64,000 bases of DNA from Qipengyuania_B sp965214525 (GTDB taxonomy: Bacteria > Pseudomonadota > Alphaproteobacteria > Sphingomonadales > Sphingomonadaceae), in assembly GCA_965214525.1 (NCBI GenBank), contig OZ243959.1, positions 1,426,001 through 1,490,000 of the forward strand, given 5' to 3'. Position numbers and translations under genes: made by a program. Numbering within the stretch: position 1 is the stretch's first letter; the number at the start of each line of letters is the position of its first letter. The notes below the pieces were generated by a model. It ran no database searches. It was given only the letters and a program-made list of their open reading frames with translations, and was not told where the DNA came from. Shown in pieces: positions 36,716-45,353 of the stretch.

Positions 36716-36955
36716 ATGTCAGACCCGAAGCGCGAGAGTGCCGAATTATCCGGCACGGTTAATCGAGAAGCCAGATTTCAGGAGCGGCTTGTTCGGCTAC
36801 CCGAAGTTATGGCCCGCGTCGGAATGCGACGATCAGCGATCTATCAGCGGATGCGGGACGGGTCATTCCCCCGCTCTCGATCGCTGGGTTCGAAATGTAC
36901 TGTCTGGATCGAGTCAGAAATTGACGACTGGATCAAGTCGGTCGAGGCGACTTGA
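36716..36955 (+). CDS. AlpA-family DNA-binding regulator (first copy)
   Basis: A 79-residue helix-turn-helix protein of the AlpA/excisionase-like family. The core is RLPEVMARVGMRRSAIYQRMRDGSFPRSRSLG followed by VWIESEIDDWIKS, the usual MerR/Xis-type winged-helix layout. Such proteins activate integrase genes or act as recombination directionality factors in prophages and integrative elements. It lies 282 bases from tRNA-Val, behind a LexA-like operator that also precedes the HTH/AlpA operon at 57 kb. A second AlpA gene is at 56296-56529. No integrase is seen next to it. Confidence 0.82.
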   Translation: MSDPKRESAELSGTVNREARFQERLVRLPEVMARVGMRRSAIYQRMRDGSFPRSRSLGSKCTVWIESEIDDWIKSVEAT

Positions 36956-37128
36956 AAATTCCACGGTTCGGTGAAACCATGGAGCAGGTCGGCTTCGAAA
37001 AACTTGAGCTAAAGGCAGGCAGAAGAGGCATCACATCCGGACTTGTTCCCCGTCAGCGCCTATGGCACAGATTTGAGGTTGTAAGTTAAGGAGGATTTGG
37101 GCTTCGTCGTAGTGACGAAGGAACGAAG

Positions 37129-37503
37129 ATGAAGCCCAAATCCTCAAAATCCAAAATGCCTGCCGAGCAGGTCGTAAAGGACATTCGGCGCAAGACTCGC
37201 CGACACTTCTCCGCCGACGACAAGATCCGGATCGTTCTGGAGGGTCTGCGCGGCGATGCTTCCATTGCCGAACTGTGCCGCCGTGAGAGCATTGCCCAGT
37301 GCCTGTATTACACCTGGTCCAAGGAGTTCATGGAGGCCGGCAAGCGCAGGCTTGCTGGCGATACGGCCCGTTCTGCGACCACTGACGAGGTGAAGGATCT
37401 TCGCCGTGAGGCCCGCGATCTGAAGGAATGCGTAGCGGACCTCACCCTGGAGAATCGGTTGCTCAAAAAAAGCATGATCGCGGATGGGGGAGACGAAGAA
37501 TGA
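37129..37503 (+). CDS. IS3-family transposase OrfA
   Basis: A 124-residue DNA-binding part of an IS3-family transposase. It has the helix-turn-helix (RHFSADDKIRIVLEGLRGDASIAELCRRESI) and the C-terminal leucine-zipper-like helix (LRREARDLKECVADLTLENRLLKK). Near its end, at 37465-37471, is a run of seven A residues, and the orfB frame is already open there. A -1 ribosomal frameshift at the A run would give the OrfAB fusion transposase, as in other IS3 elements. The stop overlaps the orfB ATG (ATGA). Confidence 0.9.
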   Translation: MKPKSSKSKMPAEQVVKDIRRKTRRHFSADDKIRIVLEGLRGDASIAELCRRESIAQCLYYTWSKEFMEAGKRRLAGDTARSATTDEVKDLRREARDLKECVADLTLENRLLKKSMIADGGDEE

Positions 37504-38480
37504 GATATCCCGCATCCGAGAAGCTGGGGATTATCCGGATCGTCGAGCAGTCGCACCTGCCAGCCACGCGCACGCTGGACCAGCTCGGCGTGGCAAGGCG
37601 CACTTTCCACCGCTGGTATGACCGCTTCCTTGAAGGCGGACCGGAGGCACTGGCAGACCGGCCATCTGCGCCAAGCCGGGTGTGGAACAGGATCGCGCCC
37701 GAGGTCCAGGATGAGATCGTCGAGATGGCGCTGGAACAGACCGATCTGTCTCCGCGCGAACTGGCGGTGCGCTTCACCGACGAGAAGCGCTACTTCGTAT
37801 CGGAAGCCACGGTTTACCTTCTGCTCAAGGCACATGATCTGATCACCAGCCCGGCCTACACGGTCATCAAGGCGGCAGAGGTGTTCCATACGAAGACCAC
37901 CCGCCCGAACGAGATGTGGCAGACGGACTTTACCTACTTCAAGATCATCGGGTGGGGTTGGATGTATCTATCGACGGTGCTCGACGATTACTCACGCTAC
38001 ATCATCGCCTGGCGGCTGTGTTCGACCATGTGCGCCAGCGACGTCACTGAAACGCTCGATATGGCGCTGAAAGCCTCAGGCTGTGATCATGCCAATGTCT
38101 TGCATAGGCCGCGTCTGCTCAGCGACAATGGCCCCAACTACATCGCCGGGGAACTGGCGGATTATCTCGACGGCAAACAAATGGACCATGTGCGCGGTGC
38201 GCCCTTCCATCCGCAGACACAGGGCAAGATCGAGCGCTGGTACCAGACATTGAAGAACCGCGTCCTGCTGGAAAACTACTGCCTGCCCGGCGATCTCGAA
38301 CAGCAAATCGAGGCGTTCGTCGAGCACTACAATCACCAGCGCTACCACGAGAGCCTCGACAATGTGACACCTGCCGACGCCTACTTCGGCAGGGCACCCG
38401 AGATCATCAAACGACGAGAAAGGATCAAACGACAGACACTCGAATATCGGCGCTTGCAACACCGCAAGCTCGCCGCTTAA
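37500..38480 (+). CDS. IS3-family transposase OrfB (DDE integrase domain)
   Basis: A 326-residue catalytic part. After an HTH region (TLDQLGVARRTFHRWYDRF) comes the rve/DDE integrase core with WQTDFTYFKIIGWGWMYLSTVLDDYSRYI (first Asp), LLSDNGPNYI (second Asp) and the glutamate in HPQTQGKIERWYQTLKN, then NHQRYHESL. All three acidic residues are present, so it looks active. The start ATG overlaps the orfA stop, and the frame is one base back from orfA, as expected for IS3 elements. Confidence 0.92.
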   Translation: MRYPASEKLGIIRIVEQSHLPATRTLDQLGVARRTFHRWYDRFLEGGPEALADRPSAPSRVWNRIAPEVQDEIVEMALEQTDLSPRELAVRFTDEKRYFVSEATVYLLLKAHDLITSPAYTVIKAAEVFHTKTTRPNEMWQTDFTYFKIIGWGWMYLSTVLDDYSRYIIAWRLCSTMCASDVTETLDMALKASGCDHANVLHRPRLLSDNGPNYIAGELADYLDGKQMDHVRGAPFHPQTQGKIERWYQTLKNRVLLENYCLPGDLEQQIEAFVEHYNHQRYHESLDNVTPADAYFGRAPEIIKRRERIKRQTLEYRRLQHRKLAA

Positions 38481-38599
38481 ACATCAATCCAAGACGAGGC
38501 CCACACTCCGCAAGCACACGCCGCGAGTTGTGCCAAATGTTCTGACGACGGACACCTCCCTGTAGCGTAGGGAGTCGAGAACCCATAGAAGGCTCATCT

Positions 38600-39517
38600 G
38601 TGCTTGATTCCCGTCTCAAATATGCGGTCGCAGTTGCTCGAATAGGTTCCTTCACAGGAGCGGCCAATGCCGTGGGCGTGACACAGTCAGCTGTGACTAA
38701 GAGCGTCGCCGATCTGGAGCAACAACTCGGAATTGCTCTCTTCAATCGAACGTCGCGCGGCATCTTGGTGACGCCTGAGGGTCGCGACTTCATCGATCGC
38801 GCGGCGCGCTTGCTCGCGGATGCAGACGATTTGTTCAGAGAACGCAATCGTGGTGCTGATCCCTACGCTGGGCTCCTCAGAATTGGCCTTTTTCCAGGTT
38901 CAATGGACTGGCTAATCAACGACGCCGCAATCGGGTTGCTCAAACGCCACGAGGGAGTTCGTCTCGAGATCGTATCGGGAAATAGTGAGCGCGCAGTGCA
39001 ATTGCTGTCGCGCGGAGACATCGACGTCGCCTTCGGGCTCGAGGCTGCGCTTGCCGGTTGGCCTCAGTTCAAATGCGAGCGGATTGCAGCGGTTGATATC
39101 ATGCCTTTCGTTCGCAAAGACCATCCGATCCTTTCCGAAACTGCAATCGATAAGCAGATGTTGGCGCGATGCGACTTCGTCGTCCCTTCGTCGTCCGAGC
39201 CGTATACACCTATCATTCGACAGATATACGAAGTGAACGATCAGCGCCCGGAAGATCGCATCCATATGACGGATTATTTTCCGCTCGTTCGCAGGATCGT
39301 GGCCGCTACCGATTCCGTCGGATTGGTGGCTAGCGCATTCACCTCTGCCCGATGGTTTCGCGACGAATTTGTCACGCTGCCACATACTGGTCTGCTGGAA
39401 CCGCTGGTGCTAGCGTACGCCGCACGTGCTCGCTGGCCGGTCAAGCCCGCCGCTAGGGATCTCATCGCCCGAGTGCGACAGAATTGGTCATCAGAGTCTA
39501 ATGCTCAGAAACAGTAG
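38600..39517 (+). CDS. LysR-family transcriptional regulator, catabolic cluster
   Basis: A 305-residue LysR regulator. The N-terminal winged helix-turn-helix is clear (ARIGSFTGAANAVGVTQSAVTKSVADLEQQLG), and the C-terminal effector-binding domain spans about 90-300. The start is GTG 38600. It is convergent with the TonB receptor gene, with a strong bidirectional terminator between them. It is the natural candidate to control the receptor and beta-oxidation genes, perhaps through the motif shared by 41909-41970 and 47826-47895. The ligand is unknown. Confidence 0.9.
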   Translation: MLDSRLKYAVAVARIGSFTGAANAVGVTQSAVTKSVADLEQQLGIALFNRTSRGILVTPEGRDFIDRAARLLADADDLFRERNRGADPYAGLLRIGLFPGSMDWLINDAAIGLLKRHEGVRLEIVSGNSERAVQLLSRGDIDVAFGLEAALAGWPQFKCERIAAVDIMPFVRKDHPILSETAIDKQMLARCDFVVPSSSEPYTPIIRQIYEVNDQRPEDRIHMTDYFPLVRRIVAATDSVGLVASAFTSARWFRDEFVTLPHTGLLEPLVLAYAARARWPVKPAARDLIARVRQNWSSESNAQKQ

Positions 39518-39587
39518 GCTGGAGCAAGTATATGTCCGGCCATATGCATGCTCGCATCGTAAAGGTCAAATGACAGACCCTCAGTAT

Positions 39588-39634
39588 ATAGCCTGTCCCG
39601 ATTTTGTGGAATCGGAACAGGCTATGACCTTTTT
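39588..39634. terminator. Bidirectional terminator between LysR and TonB receptor genes
   Basis: A 16-bp stem with one mismatch: ATAGCCTGTCCCGATT pairs with AATCGGAACAGGCTAT around a 6-base loop. It is followed by a T run (39630-39634). It sits between two convergent genes and can serve both directions. Confidence 0.82.
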
Positions 39635-39680
39635 ATCTTCGTTTGTTCATGTGAAGTTGGTCAATCAATCACAGATCACT

Positions 39681-41864
39681 CTAGAAACTCAGCGCCACTT
39701 CTCCGCCGATCGTCCGACCCTTATTCAGGGGTGACAAGCTGGCGCCTGGGCCACCGAACGCGGCTGGCAACGGCGTATCACCGCCATATGTAACCTCGTT
39801 GAGTAGATTGCGCCCATAAACCGAAAAGCGCCAGATCTGGTCCGCGGTTTTGTATGTCAGACTTGCATCGAGCATGTCTGCTGGCGACAGAAACCCAGCA
39901 TTATTGTCAGTGAACCGGGCACTGTCACGATGAGTGAAGTCTATGCGGGCCGTTGCAGTACCTGCTGAGCCGAGTGTCTGATCGTAGGTCAGCCCGGCAC
40001 CATAGGTCCACGGTGAAAGCCTGGGAAGCTTCAGGTCGCGATCTACATCGTTGATGACGCCATCGCCGCTTATGTCAAACTGGATATTGCGATATTTCCC
40101 GTGAACATAGCCAACCTGTCCTGAGAGCACCAGATTTGGCATAATGAAGAACTGGCCTTCCGCTTCGAAGCCCGTGATTGTTGCATCCGCCGTATTGCGG
40201 ATCACTTGGCTGACTCCCAGCGGGCCCGGGAGGTTGATTTCGCGTTGGAGGTTCTTCATCTGGTTGTAGAACGAGGCGATGTTGAGGCGGCTTCTTCCGA
40301 ACTGCTTCTTCGCGCCTATCTCGAAGCTGTCCTGCGTTTCCTGATCGAAGGGGCCGGGCGGAACACCGGGATCGGTATTGCGCAAATTGTAGCCACCGCT
40401 GCGGAAGCCGCGGGTATAGAAGCCATAGATTTGGGTTTGATTATCCGGCTGCCATTGTAGCCCAAGCTTCGGAGTAAAGCTTTTCCAGCTTTCGTCATCG
40501 ATGAAGTTCGTGGCACAGCGCAACGTGTTCACGTCACACCCATTTGCACCCAGCGGTGCGATGCGCACGGCCTTGCGTTCCCAACTGTATCGCCCGCCGA
40601 TATTGAGCGTGAGCGTATTGCTGAAATGCCAGTCAGCTGACGCGAACGCTCCCCAGGTTGTTTGGTCTTGAGTCCCGCCACCCGATACGATCCTCGCACC
40701 GCCCAAAAGGTCGCGTTGCTCTGCGTATGCCAGGTCCTGCGCGAAGTAATATAGCCCGGTTGTCACCTCGACGGCGCCGATCTTTCCTGAATAACGCAGT
40801 TCATCGCTGATCTGTTCTTGATTGATGTTAAAGTAGCCGTTGAAAAAATGCTGTGGCGTCCCGTCAATATCGCTGGCAGCCCTCGACCGAAATTGCCGAT
40901 AACCCATGATGTTGGTTATCACACCGTCTCCAAGGCCGACATCGATGTTGGTCTCTGCGATTGCTTGATTCCAGGTCGCATTATAGTACCCCGGAAAATC
41001 GATCGATATTCCAAACGTGTCGCGCGGGAAAATCGCGTGACTCTGCACTGGCGCGCCATCGCCATCAATGTCGCCGTGCTCATAGCGCAGATCCATCCGG
41101 AAGTTGTCGCCGCCCTTTACGCTAAGCGCGGGGCGAATGATGATGTCGCGGGATTTGCCAAAGCTGCTTTGATCAAACTGATTGCGGAACCATCCCTCAT
41201 CCTTGCTGTAGTAGACGGCCAACTTTGCGGCCAGGACGTCCTCAGCGATCGGTCCTGTGACCATTGCACTGACGGTTTTCTTCAGACCGGTTTCCACCGA
41301 TGCCTTGGCACTGGCCCTGAAATTGAAATCCGGGCGCGTCGTCCGCATCACGACCGCCCCAGCCGTTACATTGCGGCCGAAAAGAAGTCCCTGCGGGCCG
41401 CGCAACACCTCGATCCCCTCGAGATCGAAATTGTCGAGCACAACGCCTGCATTGATCCCAAGATAGATTCCGTCGGTAAAGACGCCAACCGTCGGGTCGA
41501 TGGAAGGGACGGTACTATTGATGCCCAGTCCGCGGATCGTGAAGTTTGCGTAGCCTGGAGCCGTTCCGACACCCTCGAGCTGGACGTTGGGGACATCGTA
41601 GCTCAAGCTTTGAAGGTTTTGCACGAATTTCGCATCGAGCTGCGCTTCGCCAAATGCGGTCACCGCGACAGGCACATTCTGCAGGTTTTCGCCGTACCCC
41701 TTCTTGGTCGCCGTCACAATGATGACGTCAGACAAGGCGTCGGCAGTAGTTCCAGACGACGTTTTCTCAGATGGTGCCGTCTCAGTTTGATCGACTTGAG
41801 CTTGTTGAGCGAACGCTGGCCCGGACCAGACCAAGGCAACAGATGCCAAAAGCAGATATCTCAT
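39681..41864 (-). CDS. TonB-dependent receptor, catabolic cluster
   Basis: A 727-residue outer-membrane receptor for TonB-driven uptake. The signal peptide is MRYLLLASVALVWSGPAFA; a TonB-box-like DVIIVTATKK follows at about residue 47. A plug domain (VPVAVTAFGEAQLD, TIRGLGINSTVPSIDPTVGVFTDGIY, EVLRGPQGLLFGRN) and a barrel ending in TIGGEVALSF complete it. It is typical of the many Sphingomonadales receptors for hydrophobic substrates. It shares a promoter-like motif with the acyl-CoA ligase operon and adjoins the beta-oxidation genes, so it probably imports their substrate. Confidence 0.93.
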   Translation of the reverse strand: MRYLLLASVALVWSGPAFAQQAQVDQTETAPSEKTSSGTTADALSDVIIVTATKKGYGENLQNVPVAVTAFGEAQLDAKFVQNLQSLSYDVPNVQLEGVGTAPGYANFTIRGLGINSTVPSIDPTVGVFTDGIYLGINAGVVLDNFDLEGIEVLRGPQGLLFGRNVTAGAVVMRTTRPDFNFRASAKASVETGLKKTVSAMVTGPIAEDVLAAKLAVYYSKDEGWFRNQFDQSSFGKSRDIIIRPALSVKGGDNFRMDLRYEHGDIDGDGAPVQSHAIFPRDTFGISIDFPGYYNATWNQAIAETNIDVGLGDGVITNIMGYRQFRSRAASDIDGTPQHFFNGYFNINQEQISDELRYSGKIGAVEVTTGLYYFAQDLAYAEQRDLLGGARIVSGGGTQDQTTWGAFASADWHFSNTLTLNIGGRYSWERKAVRIAPLGANGCDVNTLRCATNFIDDESWKSFTPKLGLQWQPDNQTQIYGFYTRGFRSGGYNLRNTDPGVPPGPFDQETQDSFEIGAKKQFGRSRLNIASFYNQMKNLQREINLPGPLGVSQVIRNTADATITGFEAEGQFFIMPNLVLSGQVGYVHGKYRNIQFDISGDGVINDVDRDLKLPRLSPWTYGAGLTYDQTLGSAGTATARIDFTHRDSARFTDNNAGFLSPADMLDASLTYKTADQIWRFSVYGRNLLNEVTYGGDTPLPAAFGGPGASLSPLNKGRTIGGEVALSF

Positions 41865-41908
41865 AGTTCCACCTCCCTAACTATTTGAAGCAATTTTTGG
41901 TGCAAAGG

Positions 41909-41970
41909 ATGATCTGACTTGGGCCAATCGTCAAATTCAATATGCGGCCGATGTATTCCTTTTGCTCATG
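41909..41970 (-). promoter_or_regulatory. Upstream motif shared with the ligase operon (copy A)
   Basis: This segment 45-106 bases upstream of the TonB receptor start closely resembles 47826-47895. It has ATGATC, TTGGG, AATCGTCA, AATTCA and TATTCCT blocks in the same order, followed by TCATG; copy B has 9 extra bases in the middle. It is likely a binding site for the cluster regulator or a shared promoter. Confidence 0.65.
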
Positions 41971-42025
41971 TCAATGCCAGAGGTGTTGAGCATAGTCCTC
42001 GGGCCAGCCAACCAATACGTTTGGA

Positions 42026-42940
42026 TTAATCCCGGCGATCGTCCGCCATGATCCGCTGTACTGCATCGAGGCTGTCGTTCATGACAGTTGGATGCTCAGC
42101 GTCTGTGAAATCGACGATACTGTTCCAATGCTGGGCAATTTCTTCGGGCGCGAAAATGCCGTTCCTGCCCAAGTGATAACCGCACGTCCGTTCCCAACGA
42201 AGTTTCGCGACATAACCGGCACCGATTTCGAACAACCCTTTGGTCTCGTAACAGCTTTCGTGCGCGAGCCAGCCAACCAACGCACTGACCGCCTCAGGCC
42301 GCAACCTGTCGAGCAACGCCTTGGGAAAGACCGTTTCAGTCATCCTCGAAGCCGCGATTGGAGCGATCGTATTGACGTTGATGTTCCGCGAACGCCCTTC
42401 CTCGGCCAGTGCATTGGCGAGACCTAGGATACCCAATTTGGCAGCTGCATAATTCGCCTGGCCAAAATTGCCGTAGATGCCCGCCGCCGAACTGGTCATG
42501 ATGACACGGCCGTAGGCCTTGTTGCGCAGCGTCGGCCATGCCGCTTGAGTGACGGCCCGGCTGCCGTTGAGGTGGATGTTCTGGATCAACGTCCAGTCCT
42601 GGTCTGTCATCTTGTGGAAGCTGACGTCGCGCAGGATGCCGGCGTTGTTTATCACGACATCGATCGTGCCGAACGCATCGAGCGCAGTTTCGACGATTCG
42701 AGCGCCATCCTCGACCGAATCATAATTGGCAACCGCTTCGCCGCCGGCAGATCGTATCTCTTCGACGACCCGATCCGCTGCGCTGGAAGATCGTCCATCC
42801 CCCATTCGATCCCCTCCGAGGTCGTTGACAACCAGCCTTGCACCGCGTTTGCCGAACATTAGCGCATGCTCGCGGCCGAGCCCTCCACCCGCACCGGTTA
42901 CGATCACCACCTTGTCGTCGTATCTTAGTTCTTCGTGCAT
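42026..42940 (-). CDS. SDR-family 3-hydroxyacyl-CoA dehydrogenase (MFE-2 type)
   Basis: A 304-residue NAD-dependent short-chain dehydrogenase. It carries TGAGGGLGREHAL, NNAG and the catalytic Ser-Tyr-Lys motif with YAAAK in GNFGQANYAAAKLG. The insertion NDLGGDRMGDGRSSSAADRVVEEI is the hallmark of the peroxisomal multifunctional enzyme 2 (HSD17B4) dehydrogenase domain and its bacterial relatives, which oxidise (3R)-hydroxyacyl-CoAs. This gives it a likely role in beta-oxidation of branched or sterol-side-chain acyl-CoAs. It lies 16 bases after the acyl-CoA dehydrogenase gene, in one operon with the other four enzymes. Confidence 0.9.
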   Translation of the reverse strand: MHEELRYDDKVVIVTGAGGGLGREHALMFGKRGARLVVNDLGGDRMGDGRSSSAADRVVEEIRSAGGEAVANYDSVEDGARIVETALDAFGTIDVVINNAGILRDVSFHKMTDQDWTLIQNIHLNGSRAVTQAAWPTLRNKAYGRVIMTSSAAGIYGNFGQANYAAAKLGILGLANALAEEGRSRNINVNTIAPIAASRMTETVFPKALLDRLRPEAVSALVGWLAHESCYETKGLFEIGAGYVAKLRWERTCGYHLGRNGIFAPEEIAQHWNSIVDFTDAEHPTVMNDSLDAVQRIMADDRRD

Positions 42941-42956
42941 CGGGTGGCGCCTTCTG

Positions 42957-44102
42957 TTATCGAAACGCGGCGACGCCTGTCAGCGCGCGCGAGACGATGA
43001 GCTTCTGGATTTCCGTCGTGCCATCGGGGATCGGGCAGATAATCGCTTCGCGCACGAGCCGTTCTACGATGAACTCACGCGTAACGCCGTTGCCACCATG
43101 GATCTGAAGTGCATCGCGCGTCACTCCAATCGCCATCTCCGTAGCATACCATTTGGCCATCGCGCACTCAGCCTCAGCGCGCACGTCGGCGTCGACCAGC
43201 GAGATCGCCCGGTGCGCCAGTAGCCTCGCCGCGTCGATCCGTGTTGCCATGGTTGCAAGCTTGTCGGCGATCAGTTGATGACCCGCAAGCTTGCGGCCAT
43301 GCTGGGAACGCTCCTTCGAATAGGCGATCGCTTCGTCCAGCGCGCGGCGTGCAATACCGATGCTCCACATTGCCATGTGGCAGCGCGCGATCTCAAAGAC
43401 TTTCAACGTGTTTCGTAGTCCATCGCCTGGCTGGCCCAGCATGTTGGACGCAGGCACGCGGCAATCGGTAAGAAAAATCTGCGCGGTCGACTGACCATTC
43501 AGTGCCATCTTTTCGATATCGCGCACTTCATAGGGACTTTCGGCGCGATCGACCAGGATGTGGCTGATCTCCTTCTCTCCGGTCCGGCAGGTGCAGATAA
43601 GTAGGTCCGAATATGCGCCACTTGTAATCCACGTTTTTTCGCCGTTGATCACCCAATAGTCGCCGTCGCGAATGGCTCGCGTTCTTACCGCCGCCACATC
43701 TGAGCCTACGTCCGGCTCGGAAATGCCCATTGAGACGAAGAGCTCGCCGGCGACCAAGCCGGGCAGGTAACGCTGCTGGATTTCAGGTGACGCGCTACGC
43801 CGGATCAGTTCGGCGCCGACCGCGTTGATGAAACCTGGAATAGCGACATCAAGCGACGAATAAGCGATCTCTTCGAAGATCAGGAGATGCGTCAGCCAAC
43901 CCATATCGAGGCCGCCCCATTCCTCGCGGTGCGGGGCACTGATATGACCGAAGGCGGCAAGTTCGCTGGTCCATTTTTGCATCAACGGCCGCTCGATGAA
44001 GCATTCGCCGTGAGCGCGAATTTCAGGCTCCAGCTTTTCGTCGAGGAAGCGCCGAATGCTCTCGACTGCCATCCGCTGCTCGTCAGTGGGTGTAAAATCC
44101 AT
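42957..44102 (-). CDS. Acyl-CoA dehydrogenase
   Basis: A 381-residue FAD enzyme that introduces the alpha-beta double bond into an acyl-CoA. It shows the FAD-binding GISEPDVGSDVAAVRTRA and NGEKTWITSG, and the C-terminal LQIHGGNGVTREFIVERLVREA. At the usual catalytic glutamate (YEGT in medium-chain enzymes) the sequence reads PDGTTEIQKL, so an aspartate may replace it. This suggests an unusual substrate, such as a branched or ring-bearing acyl chain. It ends 16 bases before the SDR gene and follows the thiolase gene by 12 bases. Confidence 0.92.
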   Translation of the reverse strand: MDFTPTDEQRMAVESIRRFLDEKLEPEIRAHGECFIERPLMQKWTSELAAFGHISAPHREEWGGLDMGWLTHLLIFEEIAYSSLDVAIPGFINAVGAELIRRSASPEIQQRYLPGLVAGELFVSMGISEPDVGSDVAAVRTRAIRDGDYWVINGEKTWITSGAYSDLLICTCRTGEKEISHILVDRAESPYEVRDIEKMALNGQSTAQIFLTDCRVPASNMLGQPGDGLRNTLKVFEIARCHMAMWSIGIARRALDEAIAYSKERSQHGRKLAGHQLIADKLATMATRIDAARLLAHRAISLVDADVRAEAECAMAKWYATEMAIGVTRDALQIHGGNGVTREFIVERLVREAIICPIPDGTTEIQKLIVSRALTGVAAFR

Positions 44103-44114
44103 ATTATCCGCTCC

Positions 44115-45353
44115 TTAACGACCAAGGATGGTGACTGCGACGACGGCTTCCTCCACGCCCAGAACCCCGCCGCCATTCTGCGCTACCGCGACCCGCGCTC
44201 CCTCGATCTGGCGAGCGCCGGCATCGCCACGCAGTTGCGACACCAGTTCGTAGATCTGACCGAGACCCGTCGCGCCGATCGGGTGCCCTTTGCATTCGAG
44301 GCCGCCCGACGGATTTACGGGGATGCGGCCGCCAATGACGGTGTCGCCACGCTCAGCAGCAATCCCTCCCTCGCCAGGCGGCACGAGGCCCAGAGCCTCA
44401 ATTTCGATGATCTCGCCCATCGCCGTCGCGTCGTGCACTTCCGCAACGTCGACGTCTAACGGGCCGAGCCCCGCCATCGCATAGGCGCGCATTGCCGCCA
44501 GCCTTGTGACGTGCCGATCATAGTCGTAAGGGTCGCGCTCGGCACTGGTCTGGAGCACCGACGCAAGTACTCGGATTGCCCTGTCGTCAGACACCGCCAG
44601 CTTGCGCAAGCCTGCCGAGTTGCAGATCACCGCAGCCGCAGCGCCGTCACTGATCGGTGAGCACATCGGCAGTGTCAGCGGAAACACGATTGGCGGTGCG
44701 GCCAGCACGGCCTCTACCGTGTAGGGTTTGCGGTATTGAGCGAGCGGGTTGTGCGTCGAATGGACGTGGTTTTTGGCTGACACCGCTGCGATCTGCGCCT
44801 GCGTTGATCCGTAAGTGCGCATATGGGCGCGCGACATCGCAGCGTAGATGTCCATGAATACGCTGTAGGGTTGGTTTGACACCGACCCTTCTGGCACCTC
44901 AACGCCTTGGCCCATAGCGAGCAGTGTCTCGCGGCTGCACTCCGTCTCGTGCACGTCCCACGCCCCATCGAAAGCGCTGAACATCAAGGCCTTGTCAGGC
45001 GAGCACATCTTCTCCGCGCCGAGCGCGAGCACGATGTCCGCCATACCCGACCGGACATAAGCAGTCGCCATCGCGACCGCCGTCGAGGCTGTGGCGCAGG
45101 CATTCTCAACGTTGACAACTGGCACGCCCTGCATCCCAACCGCGCGTGCTACGAGCTCGCCACGGATCATGTCCTGCCCTTCCATGTGGCCCTGCACGCA
45201 GTTGCCAAAGAAGACCGCCTCGATGTCCTCCCGGCCGCATCCGGCATCGGCGAAAGCCCGAGCACAGGCGTCCGCCGACAGGTCCTTGAGGCTGCGGTCG
45301 AGTTGCCGACCGAACTGCGTCATGCCAACGCCGGCGATATAGATGTCGCTCAT
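44115..45353 (-). CDS. SCP2-type thiolase (3-ketoacyl-CoA thiolase)
   Basis: A 412-residue thiolase that cleaves 3-ketoacyl-CoA to acetyl- or propionyl-CoA. The catalytic cysteine is in NVENACATASTAV, the general base region in EVHDATAMGEI, and the oxyanion motif in NPSGGLECKGHPIGATG. The pattern matches SCP-x/SCP2 thiolases, known from peroxisomal branched-chain and bile-acid oxidation and from bacterial steroid catabolism. ATG 45353 overlaps the enoyl-CoA hydratase stop (ATGA). It is co-transcribed with the acyl-CoA dehydrogenase. Confidence 0.9.
   Translation of the reverse strand: MSDIYIAGVGMTQFGRQLDRSLKDLSADACARAFADAGCGREDIEAVFFGNCVQGHMEGQDMIRGELVARAVGMQGVPVVNVENACATASTAVAMATAYVRSGMADIVLALGAEKMCSPDKALMFSAFDGAWDVHETECSRETLLAMGQGVEVPEGSVSNQPYSVFMDIYAAMSRAHMRTYGSTQAQIAAVSAKNHVHSTHNPLAQYRKPYTVEAVLAAPPIVFPLTLPMCSPISDGAAAAVICNSAGLRKLAVSDDRAIRVLASVLQTSAERDPYDYDRHVTRLAAMRAYAMAGLGPLDVDVAEVHDATAMGEIIEIEALGLVPPGEGGIAAERGDTVIGGRIPVNPSGGLECKGHPIGATGLGQIYELVSQLRGDAGARQIEGARVAVAQNGGGVLGVEEAVVAVTILGR

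Larger units (their letters stand above)
37044..38554 (+). mobile_element. IS3-family insertion sequence, 1511 bp
   Basis: An apparently intact element holding orfA and orfB. The ends are imperfect inverted repeats: TGTTCCCCGTCAGCG at the left (from 37044) against the reverse complement of the right end, which begins TGTCCGTCGTCAGAAC (ending at 38554). About 20 of 29 positions match, including a shared TGGCACA block. The flanks (ACT on the left, CCT on the right) do not form a perfect 3-bp duplication, hinting at an old insertion or a later rearrangement. It separates the AlpA gene from the catabolic cargo. Confidence 0.8.

Noticed and set aside
37096..38505. Alternative IS ends around the TTTGGGCTTCG and CGAGGCCCACA segments
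   Set aside because: These match over fewer bases than the pair at 37044 and 38554, which also includes the right-end GACGGACA typical of related elements.
40818..41888. 356-codon plus-strand frame
   Set aside because: Antisense to the TonB receptor.
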